The position numbers and the translations under genes are program-made. A DNA stretch of 64,000 nucleotides from Candidatus Promineofilum glycogenicum (lineage in GTDB: Bacteria > Chloroflexota > Anaerolineae > Promineifilales > Promineifilaceae), in assembly GCA_016707605.1 (NCBI GenBank), contig JADJHJ010000003.1:434001-498000 (forward strand). The letters run 5' to 3'. Numbering within the stretch: the first letter of the stretch is position 1; each line of letters starts with the position of its first letter. Shown here in pieces: positions 43,923 through 53,624 of this stretch. Below the pieces are notes generated by a model. The model searched no databases and had not been told where the DNA came from. It saw only the letters and a program-made list of their open reading frames with translations.

Positions 43923-43987
43923 ATAATCGGCTTCATCTGCTAAATCTGCGGATAAATTCTCTTCCGCCCGTATCAGGAGAAACGATT

Positions 43988-45589
<1,602 letters not shown>

Positions 45590-45602
45590 TTGAAGAGGAA
45601 TA

Positions 45603-45695
45603 ATCCGCAGATTGGGCAGATTTAGCAGATTTCAGGAGAAAGAAAGAGAAGGTGCTCCGCTTCTGTAATCTGCCGAATCTGCCTAATCTGCGGAT
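45603..45695. repeat. CCGCAGATTGGGC-type palindromic repeat
   Basis: Left arm ATCCGCAGATTGGGCAGATT (45603 onward); right arm ends AATCTGCCTAATCTGCGGAT (to 45695). The loop is about 35 nt. Same family as the inner element at 52034-52124. Confidence 0.88.
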
Positions 45696-45733
45696 CATGT
45701 CTCTTTAGTCTTTGGTTACTCTCCGCAAAACAG

Positions 45734-48694
45734 ATGACATCGATGAACGAAATACCGTCCATTGAAGACCTGCTGGCCGGGCCGCTGGCGGGGCTGACGT
45801 CGCTGGAGCGCGACATCTTTCGCGCCCGGCTGGAGCTTTATTGGCCCGACGTGCTGCGGCCGTTGCGCCGCCTCTACGGCGACCGGCCCGACTTCGATGA
45901 CTGCGCCCGCCGCCTGCTGGCCATCGTTGCCGCCGGCTACGCCGCCCGCCCGGCCGAGTTGCGCCTGCTCGACCAGCGCCGCCAGAGCCAGCCCGACTGG
46001 TTCCAGCAGCCGGACATGCTGGGCTACGTGGCCTACGCCGACCGCTTCGCCGGCGATTTGCGCGGCGTGGCCGAGCGCATCCCCTATCTGACCGAGTTGG
46101 GCGTCACCTATCTGCACCTGATGCCCCTGCTGGCCCCGCGCCAAGGCCCGAACGATGGCGGCTATGCCGTGGCCGACTATCGCGCCGTCAACCCGACCCT
46201 GGGCACGATGGTTGACCTGTCCGATTTGGCCGCGCGGCTGCGGGCCGAGGGGATCAGCCTGTGCATTGATCTGGTCTGCAACCACACGGCCAAGGAGCAC
46301 GAGTGGGCGCGTCGCGCCGCGGCCGGCGACCCAACCTATCAGGCCTACTACCTGATGTACCCCGACCGGACGGAACCCGACGCCTATGAGCGCACCCTGC
46401 CGGAGGTCTTCCCCGACTTCGCGCCGGGCAACTTCACCCACTACCCGGAGTTCGACCGCTGGGTGTGGACGACGTTCAACGAGTATCAGTGGGATCTGAA
46501 CTACGCCAACCCGGCCGTGCTGGCTGAGATGCTCGACATCATCCTCTATCTGGCCAATCAGGGGGTGGAGGTGCTGCGCCTCGACGCGGTGGCCTTCATG
46601 TGGAAGCGGCTGGGCACGGACAGCCAGAACCAGCCCGAAGCGCACTTCATTCTGCAAGCGTGGCGCGCCCTCAGCCGCATCGCCGCGCCGGGGCTGCTGC
46701 TGAAGGCCGAGGCCATCGTCTCGCCGCCCAAGCTCATCCCCTATCTGGGGCGCGGCGAGGCGACGAACAAGGAGTGCGAGCTGGCCTACCACAACGTCTT
46801 CATGGTGCTGCTGTGGAGCGCGCTGGCCGAGGGGCGCGTGGCCCTGCTGACGCGGGCGCTGCAAAACATGCCGCCCATCCCATCGGGCGCGGCGTGGATC
46901 ACCTACGTGCGCTGCCACGATGACATCGGCTGGGCCGTCACCGACGAGGACGCGGCCGAGGTCGGCCTGAGCGGCTACGGCCACCGCGCCTTCCTGAGCG
47001 ACTTCTACAGCGGACGCTTCCCCGACGCCTTCGCCCGCGGGGCGACCTTCCAGTTCAACCCCAAGACCAACGACCGGCGCATCAGCGGCTCGTGCGCTTC
47101 GTTGGCCGGGCTGGAGCGGGCGCTGGCGGGGGAGGACGCGCGGGCGGCCGAGGCGGCCATCCGCCGTATTCTACTGGTCTACAACCTCATCTTCGCCTAC
47201 GGCGGCATCCCGCTGCTGTACATGGGTGACGAGTTAGGCTTGCTAAACGACGCCGGCTATTTGGACGACCCCAACCTGGCCGGCGACAACCGCTGGATGC
47301 ACCGGCCGCGCATGGATTGGGCGCGGGCCGAGGCGCGCCACGACTGGTGGACGGTGACCGGACGCATCTACCGCGGCCTGGGCGAGATGCTGGCGGCGCG
47401 GCGCGACACGGCGGCGCTGCACGCCCAGGCGGGCACGTTCGCCGTCTGGACCCACAACGAGGCGGTCTTCGGCCTGTTGCGCGACAGCCCGCGCGGCCGG
47501 GTGCTGGCGCTGGCCAACTTCAGCGACCGGCCGCAGACGGTTCCCGGCTACCGGCTGCATGAGATGGTCTTCGGCGGGCGGCAGGTCGACCGCCTGACCG
47601 GCCGCCAAATCGACAGCGCGCCGGGCATCACGCTGGAGGGGTACGAAGCCCTCTGGCTCACGCCGGAGGCTGAATTAGGGAAAAGAACTCACGCAAAGGC
47701 GCTAAGGGGCAAAGACGCAAAGCCAAAAGCTGTATTTCTTTCTTCTTTGCGCCTTTGCTCCTTAGCGCCTTTGCGTGAGTCTCTGGGAGAGCATCACATG
47801 AACGACGCATATGTGGGCGGGATTGAAGCGGGGGGGACGAAGTTCGTCTGCGCCGTGGGCACGGGGCCGGACGACGTGCGGGCCGAAGCACGCTTCCCGA
47901 CAACCACGCCCGACGAAACCATCGGCCGTGCCCTGGCTTTCTTCCGTGAGCAGGCGGGGCGCTACGGCCCCGTGGCCGCCGTCGGCATCGCCGCCTTCGG
48001 CCCGCTGGACCCCGACCCGGCGTCGCCGACCTTCGGTCGCATTACCAGCACGCCCAAGCCCGGTTGGGCCGGCGCTGACGTGGCCGGGGCCATCGGCCGG
48101 GGGCTGGGCGCGCCCGTCGGCTTCGACACCGACGTCAACATCGCCGGCCTGGGCGAGTGGCGCTGGGGCGCGGCGCAGGGGTTGGATACCTTCATCTACC
48201 TGACCATCGGCACGGGCATCGGCGGCGGCGGGCTGGTCAACGGCAAGCTGCTGCACGGCCTGGTGCACCCGGAGTTCGGCCACATCGCCCTGCCCCACGA
48301 CTGGGCGGCCGACCCCTACAAAGGGCGCTGCCCGTTCCACGGCGACTGCCTGGAGGGCATGGCTTCCGGCCCGGCCATCGGCGAGCGCTGGGGGCGGCCG
48401 GCGTATGAGTTGCCGGCCGACCATCCGGCGTGGGAGCTGGAAGCCCACTACCTGGCCCTGGCCCTGCAAACCTTCATCTGCACCCTCTCGCCGCAGCGCA
48501 TCATTCTGGGCGGCGGGGTCATGGAGCAGCCGCAGCTCTTCCCCCTGGTGCGGCGCAAGGTGCAGGCCTACCTCAACGGCTACGTCCAGTCGCCGGCCAT
48601 TCTGGACAACATCGACGCCTACATCGTGCCGCCGGGGCTGGGCAACCGCGCCGGCGTGCTAGGGGCAATTGCTCAGGCGCAGGCGCTTCTTTAG
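45734..48694 (+). CDS. Amylosucrase fused in frame to ROK-family fructokinase
   Basis: Residues 1-640 are an amylosucrase-type GH13 enzyme (sucrose to glucan plus fructose). Landmarks are YVAYADRFAGDLRGVAERIPYL, LRLDAVAFMWKRLGTDSQNQ (nucleophile Asp), LLKAEAIVSP (acid/base Glu) and RCHDDIGWAV. Residues ~690-986 are a ROK fructokinase (GGIEAGGTKFVCAVG; Zn/His-Cys motif HPEFGHIALP with CPFHGDCLEG). Between them a ~40-residue linker is encoded by an ACGCAAAGGCGC palindromic repeat with no stop codon. A GGGAGA site and an ATG at 47798 (MNDAYVGG) suggest that the kinase can also be made separately. The two activities are sequential: the kinase phosphorylates the fructose that amylosucrase frees. 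Confidence 0.9.
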   Translation: MTSMNEIPSIEDLLAGPLAGLTSLERDIFRARLELYWPDVLRPLRRLYGDRPDFDDCARRLLAIVAAGYAARPAELRLLDQRRQSQPDWFQQPDMLGYVAYADRFAGDLRGVAERIPYLTELGVTYLHLMPLLAPRQGPNDGGYAVADYRAVNPTLGTMVDLSDLAARLRAEGISLCIDLVCNHTAKEHEWARRAAAGDPTYQAYYLMYPDRTEPDAYERTLPEVFPDFAPGNFTHYPEFDRWVWTTFNEYQWDLNYANPAVLAEMLDIILYLANQGVEVLRLDAVAFMWKRLGTDSQNQPEAHFILQAWRALSRIAAPGLLLKAEAIVSPPKLIPYLGRGEATNKECELAYHNVFMVLLWSALAEGRVALLTRALQNMPPIPSGAAWITYVRCHDDIGWAVTDEDAAEVGLSGYGHRAFLSDFYSGRFPDAFARGATFQFNPKTNDRRISGSCASLAGLERALAGEDARAAEAAIRRILLVYNLIFAYGGIPLLYMGDELGLLNDAGYLDDPNLAGDNRWMHRPRMDWARAEARHDWWTVTGRIYRGLGEMLAARRDTAALHAQAGTFAVWTHNEAVFGLLRDSPRGRVLALANFSDRPQTVPGYRLHEMVFGGRQVDRLTGRQIDSAPGITLEGYEALWLTPEAELGKRTHAKALRGKDAKPKAVFLSSLRLCSLAPLRESLGEHHMNDAYVGGIEAGGTKFVCAVGTGPDDVRAEARFPTTTPDETIGRALAFFREQAGRYGPVAAVGIAAFGPLDPDPASPTFGRITSTPKPGWAGADVAGAIGRGLGAPVGFDTDVNIAGLGEWRWGAAQGLDTFIYLTIGTGIGGGGLVNGKLLHGLVHPEFGHIALPHDWAADPYKGRCPFHGDCLEGMASGPAIGERWGRPAYELPADHPAWELEAHYLALALQTFICTLSPQRIILGGGVMEQPQLFPLVRRKVQAYLNGYVQSPAILDNIDAYIVPPGLGNRAGVLGAIAQAQALL
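47687..47780. repeat. ACGCAAAGGCGC palindrome joining two enzyme domains
   Basis: ACTCACGCAAAGGCGCTAAG at 47687 pairs with CTTAGCGCCTTTGCGTGAGT ending at 47780. The inner part is less perfect. It is read in frame as the linker between amylosucrase and fructokinase. Confidence 0.92.
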
Positions 48695-48704
48695 CAGTAG
48701 GAAA

Positions 48705-48769
48705 GGTTCCAGGGGCCAGGGGCCAGGGGAAGAGCGCTCTTCCCCTGGCCCCTGGAACCTGGAACCTTC
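48705..48769. repeat. CCAGGGGCC-type palindrome with GAAGAGCGCTCTTC core
   Basis: Units of CCAGGGG on the left and CCCCTGG on the right of GAAGAGCGCTCTTC, between the fructokinase and the convergent NmrA-like gene. Confidence 0.93.
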
Positions 48770-49414
48770 TTAATTACTGATGACCGGAGCCTGGCGCAGG
48801 TAGCGGCCGTCGTCCACCTGCTGGAGCATGAACTCGGCCATGTCGGCCCGGCTGAGGTTGGCCCCGGTGCCCTGGCCGACCATGCCCACGCGAACCTTGC
48901 CGGTCCTGGGCGTGTCCATCAGCCGCGGCACGCGCACCACCGTCCACTCCAGCCCGCTCTCGCGCACCAGGGCCACCGTCTTGACCATGTCCTCGTAGAC
49001 GTTGCGGGCCGTGGCTTTGAGCGCTACGTTGATCAGCTTATTGAACAGCCTCGGCGTGTCGCCCGGATCGCCGACGCCCGCTCCGGCGGAGATGATCAGC
49101 CGCTTGATGCCGTGCTGCTTCATGGCCTTGATGATCGTCGTCGTGCCCTGGCTGATCTCGAACGTCGGCTCGTTGCTGGTCGGGCCGAGCACACTGAGCA
49201 CCGCGTCGGCCCCGGCAACGACCTGCTCGACGCGGGCGGCGTCTCTCAGGCTGCCCTGGACGATCAGGAGTCGCTCGTGTTGCAGCGCGAGCTTGCCGGG
49301 ATCGCGGGCCAGGGCGCGGACGCAGTAGCCGCGCTCCAACGCCTGCTGCACCAGATGCTTACCGGCGCGCCCCGTCGCGCCAAAGATCGCCAATGTTTTT
49401 GCGGTCGGTTCCAT
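48770..49414 (-). CDS. NAD(P)-binding NmrA-like/atypical SDR protein
   Basis: A 214-residue Rossmann protein with the N-terminal dinucleotide motif TLAIFGATGRAGKHLVQQAL, an acidic/basic NADP loop (RALARDPGKL) and LIISAGAGVGDPGD in place of the classical YxxxK. This is the atypical SDR/NmrA pattern, for example NADPH-sensing or flavin-reductase-like proteins. Substrate is unknown. A TATAAT lies about 42-47 bp upstream of the start, and GGATGG precedes the ATG. It is monocistronic by position. Confidence 0.85.
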   Translation of the reverse strand: MEPTAKTLAIFGATGRAGKHLVQQALERGYCVRALARDPGKLALQHERLLIVQGSLRDAARVEQVVAGADAVLSVLGPTSNEPTFEISQGTTTIIKAMKQHGIKRLIISAGAGVGDPGDTPRLFNKLINVALKATARNVYEDMVKTVALVRESGLEWTVVRVPRLMDTPRTGKVRVGMVGQGTGANLSRADMAEFMLQQVDDGRYLRQAPVISN

Positions 49415-49512
49415 TGTCTTCCATCCTCAATCGTCCTGACTCAATAGTTGCTCGAATTATAACGAACGGTCTATATATTGCCACTGATTGAAGGCTGAGA
49501 GGGATGGGCAAA

Positions 49513-49548
49513 TAAAAAGGCGACGATCCCGGTGAGGATCGCCGCCTT
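49513..49548 (-). terminator. Intrinsic terminator after the zinc-metallopeptidase gene
   Basis: On the minus strand a stem of AAGGCG, one mismatch and CGATCC (with complements) closes a 6-nt loop and is followed by TTTTTATTT. It terminates the two-gene unit 50421-49573. Confidence 0.85.
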
Positions 49549-49572
49549 GAGTTCTACCGAGGACAGCCGGCG

Positions 49573-50265
49573 CTAGTCGCGCCGCGAGCCGCCGGTCAGC
49601 AGCAACACGTAGTAGAGCAACTGCCCGATGGCGGCGATGGCCGCGGCGACGTAGGTCCAGCCGGCGGCGTTGAGCACGGCACTGACGCCGCCCGCCTCTT
49701 CGTGAGTCACGATGCCGCTTTGGGTCAGGAGCGCCTTGGCCCGGCGGCTGGCGTCGAACTCGACCGGCAGGGTGACGAGCGAGAACACGACCGCCCCGGC
49801 GAAGAGGATGACGCCAACCCAGGCCAGCGGCGTGAAGCGCAGCAGCAAGCCGATCAGAATCAGAATGGGAGCCAGGCTGCTGCCGAACTGGACGACGGGC
49901 ACGATGGCGCTGCGAATCTGGAGCGGCGCGTAGCCGGCCGAGTGCTGCAGGGCGTGGCCCATCTCGTGGGCGGCCACGCCGGCCGCGGCCACGCTCGGCG
50001 TCCGGTAAACGTCGGGGCTGAGGCGCAACACGCGCGTGCGCGGGTCATAGTGGTCGCTCAGAAAGCCCTGCGTCTCCTCGACGCGCACGTCCTGAAGCCC
50101 CTGGTTGTCCAGCAAGTGACGGGCGATTTCCGCGCCGGTCAGGTTACGTGCCGTGCGCACCCGGGCATACTTGTTGAAGGTGCCCTTGACGCGCATTTGC
50201 GCCCACAAACCCAATAGGAGGCCCGGCAGGGCCAGAATCAGGTAAAGCGGGTCTAGATAGAACAT
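49573..50265 (-). CDS. Zinc metallopeptidase, YugP/COG2738 type
   Basis: A 230-residue membrane-bound putative peptidase. An N-terminal hydrophobic segment (about 2-22) is followed by TGAEIARHLLDNQGL, and the zinc-binding HEMGH (in GVAAHEMGHALQH) lies near residue 100. Three further hydrophobic segments follow, with the third-ligand region FDASRRA near residue 170. This arrangement defines the uncharacterised YugP family. The gene lies 9 bp after a 48-residue small membrane protein and ends at a strong terminator. Confidence 0.9.
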   Translation of the reverse strand: MFYLDPLYLILALPGLLLGLWAQMRVKGTFNKYARVRTARNLTGAEIARHLLDNQGLQDVRVEETQGFLSDHYDPRTRVLRLSPDVYRTPSVAAAGVAAHEMGHALQHSAGYAPLQIRSAIVPVVQFGSSLAPILILIGLLLRFTPLAWVGVILFAGAVVFSLVTLPVEFDASRRAKALLTQSGIVTHEEAGGVSAVLNAAGWTYVAAAIAAIGQLLYYVLLLTGGSRRD

Positions 50266-50274
50266 GGTTTTACG

Positions 50275-50421
50275 TTATCGCCTCTCGATCTCGATAGTCG
50301 CCGGGGCCGGTTGGCGGGCGCTTTGCTCAGCGCGCAGCCGCTTCAGGACACCCAGCAGATAGAATCCCGTTAAGAGGACCGGCGCGATGGCCAGCCAGTA
50401 GTCAGTGACGAATTCGATCAT
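50275..50421 (-). CDS. Small single-pass membrane protein (48 aa)
   Basis: A short gene encoding MIEFVTDYWLAIAPVLLTGFYLLGVLKRL followed by a polar tail ending EIERR (written here in part). One membrane helix (about residues 8-25) is flanked by acidic and basic residues. AAGGA lies about 10 bp before the ATG, and the stop is 9 bp before the Zn peptidase start, so the two are probably co-expressed. A role as a small partner of the peptidase is only an inference. Confidence 0.6.
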   Translation of the reverse strand: MIEFVTDYWLAIAPVLLTGFYLLGVLKRLRAEQSARQPAPATIEIERR

Positions 50422-50567
50422 GTTTATGGTTCCTTATTATCCGCACAGTACTAACTACGCATCATTCTGGCCTATTGGTGCAGGAAGTCAACGCGGGTGA
50501 GGGCTTTCCAATGAATGTCTTACAAAGGAGGGCGTAGGCTGAGTGTGACTTAAAAAGAGGTATTGAT

Positions 50568-50637
50568 CCGCAGATTAGGCAGATTGGGCAGATTTCAGAA
50601 GAACGAACCACAGATTACGCAGATGACACAGATTCCG
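50568..50637. repeat. Partial CCGCAGATT and CACAGATT repeat units
   Basis: Left-arm-like units of two palindromic families side by side (ATCCGCAGATTAGGCAGATT, then ACCACAGATTACGCAGATG) without complete right arms. No gene is seen in 50422-50667. Confidence 0.75.
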
Positions 50638-50643
50638 TATAAT
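50638..50643 (+). promoter_or_regulatory. -10 element for the GNAT gene
   Basis: TATAAT directly after the repeat units, 24 bp before the GNAT start, with a GGAG ribosome site between. The -35 region would fall inside the repeat. Confidence 0.5.
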
Positions 50644-50667
50644 GACCCTACTCTGGAGTAACTTGCT

Positions 50668-52005
50668 ATGACACCTGAAGACACGTTTGGTTTGCCCCGC
50701 GACCTGGGCGACAGTCTGACGTTGCGCTGGGCCACGCCCGATGACGCCGAGGCGGTGGCCCAATTCAACCTGGCCATGCACTCCGACCCGCCCGGCGAGG
50801 AAAAGTTTCTCTACCACTGGACCCACGACTTGATGCGTGGCGACCACCCGACGACCAAGGCCGATGATTTCACCGTAGTGACCGACGCCGACGGCCGCAT
50901 CGTCTCCTCGCTCAACCTCATCTCGCAGACGTGGGCCTACGACGGCATCCCGTTCGCCGTCGGCCGCCCGGAGTTGGTGGCCACGCTGCCGGAGTATCGC
51001 CGCCGCGGTCTGGTGCGCGAACAGATGACGGTCATCCACCGCAAGAGCGCCGCGCGCGGCGAACTGGTGCAGGCCATCACCGGCATCCCCTGGTACTACC
51101 GCCAGTTCGGCTACGAGATGGGCCTCGACCTGGGCGGCAGCCGCCAGCTCTTTTGGGCGCGGCCGGGCAACGATGAGAAGGTGGAGACGGAGCCTTACCA
51201 CCTGCGCCCGGCGACGGCCGACGACATTCCGTTGCTGCAAGAGCTATACCTGGCCCATCTCGGCCACAGCCTCATCTCCCGCCTGCGCAGCCCGGAGCAG
51301 TGGCGCTATGAGATGTTCGGTTCTCACCCGGAGTCGATCTGGACACTGAAGCTGAAGATAATCCAGACGTCGGACGACAAGATTGTCGGCTACGTAAGCT
51401 ACGATCCGTTCGGCACGGCTATCGAAATCACCGAGCTGGGCGTGCGGCCGGGGCATTCGTGGCGGGCGGTCGGCCGCTTCCTGCTGCGCTATCTGCGCCA
51501 AGAGGCCGCAGCCTTGAACCCGGGCCGGGCCGCCGACAAACAGTTGACCAACCTGACTTTTAATCTGGGGCAGGCCCACCCCATCTACGAGGCGCTGGAA
51601 CCGGAACTGGAGAAGCAGATCCGGCCCTATAGCTGGTACGTGCGCGTGCCCGACATCCCCGCCTTCCTGCGCCACATCGCCCCGGCGCTGGAGCGGCAAC
51701 TGGCGGGCAGCGTTATGGCCGGGCATACGGGCATCAGCAAGATCAATCTCTATCGTAGCCGGTTCGTGATGGTTTGGGAGGACGGCCGGCTGAAGGAAGT
51801 CACCGACGGCTACGAGTATGAGCGGTTGGAGCATGGCGACGCCAACTTCCCCGATCTGACCTTTCTGCAACTGCTATTTGGCTTTCGCAGCTACGATGAA
51901 CTCAACGCGGCTTTCGTTGACTGCTACTCCCGCGACGCCACAACTCGCGTTCTACTGCGCGCCCTCTTCCCCAGGCGGCCGTCGCACGTGATTCCATTGG
52001 GATAA
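50668..52005 (+). CDS. GNAT-family N-acetyltransferase, tandem GNAT/Eis-like
   Basis: A 445-residue protein. The first GNAT domain (about 15-170) has LRWATPDDAEAVAQFN and the acetyl-CoA loop region VATLPEYRRRGLVREQM. The second GNAT-like domain (about 175-310) has YHLRPATADDIPLLQELY, and a C-terminal sterol-carrier-like region follows. The layout recalls Eis-type acetyltransferases. Substrate cannot be told. TATAAT and GGAG lie immediately upstream. Confidence 0.82.
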   Translation: MTPEDTFGLPRDLGDSLTLRWATPDDAEAVAQFNLAMHSDPPGEEKFLYHWTHDLMRGDHPTTKADDFTVVTDADGRIVSSLNLISQTWAYDGIPFAVGRPELVATLPEYRRRGLVREQMTVIHRKSAARGELVQAITGIPWYYRQFGYEMGLDLGGSRQLFWARPGNDEKVETEPYHLRPATADDIPLLQELYLAHLGHSLISRLRSPEQWRYEMFGSHPESIWTLKLKIIQTSDDKIVGYVSYDPFGTAIEITELGVRPGHSWRAVGRFLLRYLRQEAAALNPGRAADKQLTNLTFNLGQAHPIYEALEPELEKQIRPYSWYVRVPDIPAFLRHIAPALERQLAGSVMAGHTGISKINLYRSRFVMVWEDGRLKEVTDGYEYERLEHGDANFPDLTFLQLLFGFRSYDELNAAFVDCYSRDATTRVLLRALFPRRPSHVIPLG

Positions 52006-52011
52006 GAAAGG

Positions 52012-52164
52012 AACCACAGATTAAGAGGAAATGATCCGCAGATTGGGCAGATTGGGCAGATTTAGGAACCAGAAAGATCAATTCTTCTTTCCGGAAATCT
52101 GCCCAATCTGCCAAATCTGCGGATGACTGCTCTTCAATCTGTGAAATCTGCGTAATCTGTGGTT
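52012..52164. repeat. Nested palindromes: CCGCAGATT element inside a CACAGATT element
   Basis: Outer arms: AACCACAGATTA at 52012 and TAATCTGTGGTT ending 52164. Inner arms: ATCCGCAGATTGGGCAGATT from 52034 and CCAAATCTGCGGAT ending 52124. The arrangement looks like one palindromic repeat inserted within another. Confidence 0.88.
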
Positions 52165-52175
52165 AGCTTCCGTCT

Positions 52176-53129
52176 ATGATGAACCCGATCACGCCCTTCA
52201 TCGAGCGGCAGGGCGCGCTGGTGCTCGACGGCGGGCTGGCCACGGAGCTGGAGCGGCGCGGGGCCGATCTGAGCGATGCCCTGTGGTCGGCGCGGCTGCT
52301 GGCCGATGACCCGGCGCTCATCCGCCAGGTGCATCTCGATTACTTCTGGGCCGGGGCCGACTGTTGCACCAGCGCCAGCTACCAGGCGACTGTGCCCGGC
52401 TTCATGGCCCGCGGGCTGAGCGACGAGGACGCGCGGGCGCTCATCCGCCGGTCGGTGACGCTGGCGGCCGAGGCCCGCGACGCCTTCTGGGCCGCCGGGC
52501 CGCACCGGCGACGGCTGCGCCCGCTGGTGGCGGCCAGCGTCGGGCCGTATGGGGCCTATTTGGCCGACGGCTCTGAGTACATTGGCGACTATGACCTCAA
52601 TGAGGCCGGGTTGCTGGAATTCCATCGCGAACGCTGGGCGCTGCTGGCGAGTAGCGGAGCCGATCTGCTGGCCTGCGAGACGATCCCCTCTTTCGCCGAG
52701 GCGCGGGCACAGGCCGATCTGTTGGCCCAAACGGCGGGCGCATGGGCCTGGTTCAGCTTCACTTGCCGCGACGGCGCGCACATCAGCGACGGCACCCCCA
52801 TCGCCGAGTGCGCCACTTATCTGGCCGGGCGGCCGGGTGTGGCCGCCGTTGGCGTCAACTGCACGCCGCCGCGCCTCATCCCCGACCTCATTCGCGCCAT
52901 CAGCGCTGTGACCGACATGCCGGTTGTCGTCTACCCCAACTCCGGCGAGAGCTACGACCCGGTTGCCCGGCGCTGGCGGGGTGAGTCGGTTCCGGCCGAG
53001 TTCGGCACCTTCAGCCGCGAATGGCGCAAGCTGGGCGCGGCGCTCATCGGCGGTTGCTGCCGCACCACCCCGGCCCACATCCGCCAGATCAGCGACCGGT
53101 TCAGGAGAAACGCATGGCCGACCGAGTGA
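52176..53129 (+). CDS. mmuM: Homocysteine S-methyltransferase
   Basis: This enzyme transfers a methyl group from S-methylmethionine or SAM to homocysteine, giving methionine. The 317-residue TIM-barrel protein has LVLDGGLATELERRGADL at the N-terminus, TSASYQATVPGF, and the zinc-ligand cysteines in VGVNCTPP (near residue 229) and IGGCCRTTPAHI (near 292). Length and motifs match the MmuM/YbgG family. Its 3' end overlaps the NUDIX gene by 16 bp, so the two are co-translated. Nested palindromic repeats fill the space upstream. Confidence 0.93.
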   Translation: MMNPITPFIERQGALVLDGGLATELERRGADLSDALWSARLLADDPALIRQVHLDYFWAGADCCTSASYQATVPGFMARGLSDEDARALIRRSVTLAAEARDAFWAAGPHRRRLRPLVAASVGPYGAYLADGSEYIGDYDLNEAGLLEFHRERWALLASSGADLLACETIPSFAEARAQADLLAQTAGAWAWFSFTCRDGAHISDGTPIAECATYLAGRPGVAAVGVNCTPPRLIPDLIRAISAVTDMPVVVYPNSGESYDPVARRWRGESVPAEFGTFSREWRKLGAALIGGCCRTTPAHIRQISDRFRRNAWPTE

Positions 53130-53608
53130 ATCGCAAAGCGTATCAACAGTCGCTGCCCAAGAAGCGCGTCTCCGCCGGCTGCCTCTTCTTCGACAAGTCG
53201 CAACGGCTGCTCATTGTCAAGCCGACCTATAAGGATGGCTGGGAGATACCGGGCGGGGCGGTCAACGCCAACGAGTCGCCGCTGGCGGCCTGCATCCGCG
53301 AAGTAAGCGAAGAGTTGGGATTGACGCGGCGGCCGTTGCGCCTGCTCTGCGTCGACTTCGCCGGTGAGACCAAGCAACGCACTGAAAGCCTGAGCTTCAT
53401 CTTCGATGGCGGCGTGCTGCCGGACGAAGAGATCGCCGCCATTCGCCTGCCGGAGAAGGAGTTGAGCGAGTATCGCTTTCTACCGACCACCGACGCATTG
53501 ACGTTGCTCAACCGGCGGCTGCGGCGGCGTGTGCGGCGCTGTCTGGCGGCGCGGGTGGCGGGCACGACGCTTTACCTGGAGGAGCAGCAGCCGCCGTGGT
53601 TGACTTGA
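53114..53608 (+). CDS. NUDIX hydrolase
   Basis: A 164-residue NUDIX-fold hydrolase with the complete Nudix box GGAVNANESPLAACIREVSEELGL (GX5EX7REVXEELG; key residues near 52-74), which binds Mg and cleaves nucleoside diphosphate derivatives. The start MADRVNRKAY at 53114 has AGGAG 6 bp upstream. An earlier in-frame start would read mmuM sequence in another frame. It overlaps mmuM by 16 bp and is followed after 16 bp by an EamA transporter. Substrate unknown. Confidence 0.9.
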   Translation: MADRVNRKAYQQSLPKKRVSAGCLFFDKSQRLLIVKPTYKDGWEIPGGAVNANESPLAACIREVSEELGLTRRPLRLLCVDFAGETKQRTESLSFIFDGGVLPDEEIAAIRLPEKELSEYRFLPTTDALTLLNRRLRRRVRRCLAARVAGTTLYLEEQQPPWLT

Positions 53609-53624
53609 TGCCGGGGGGCGGCCG

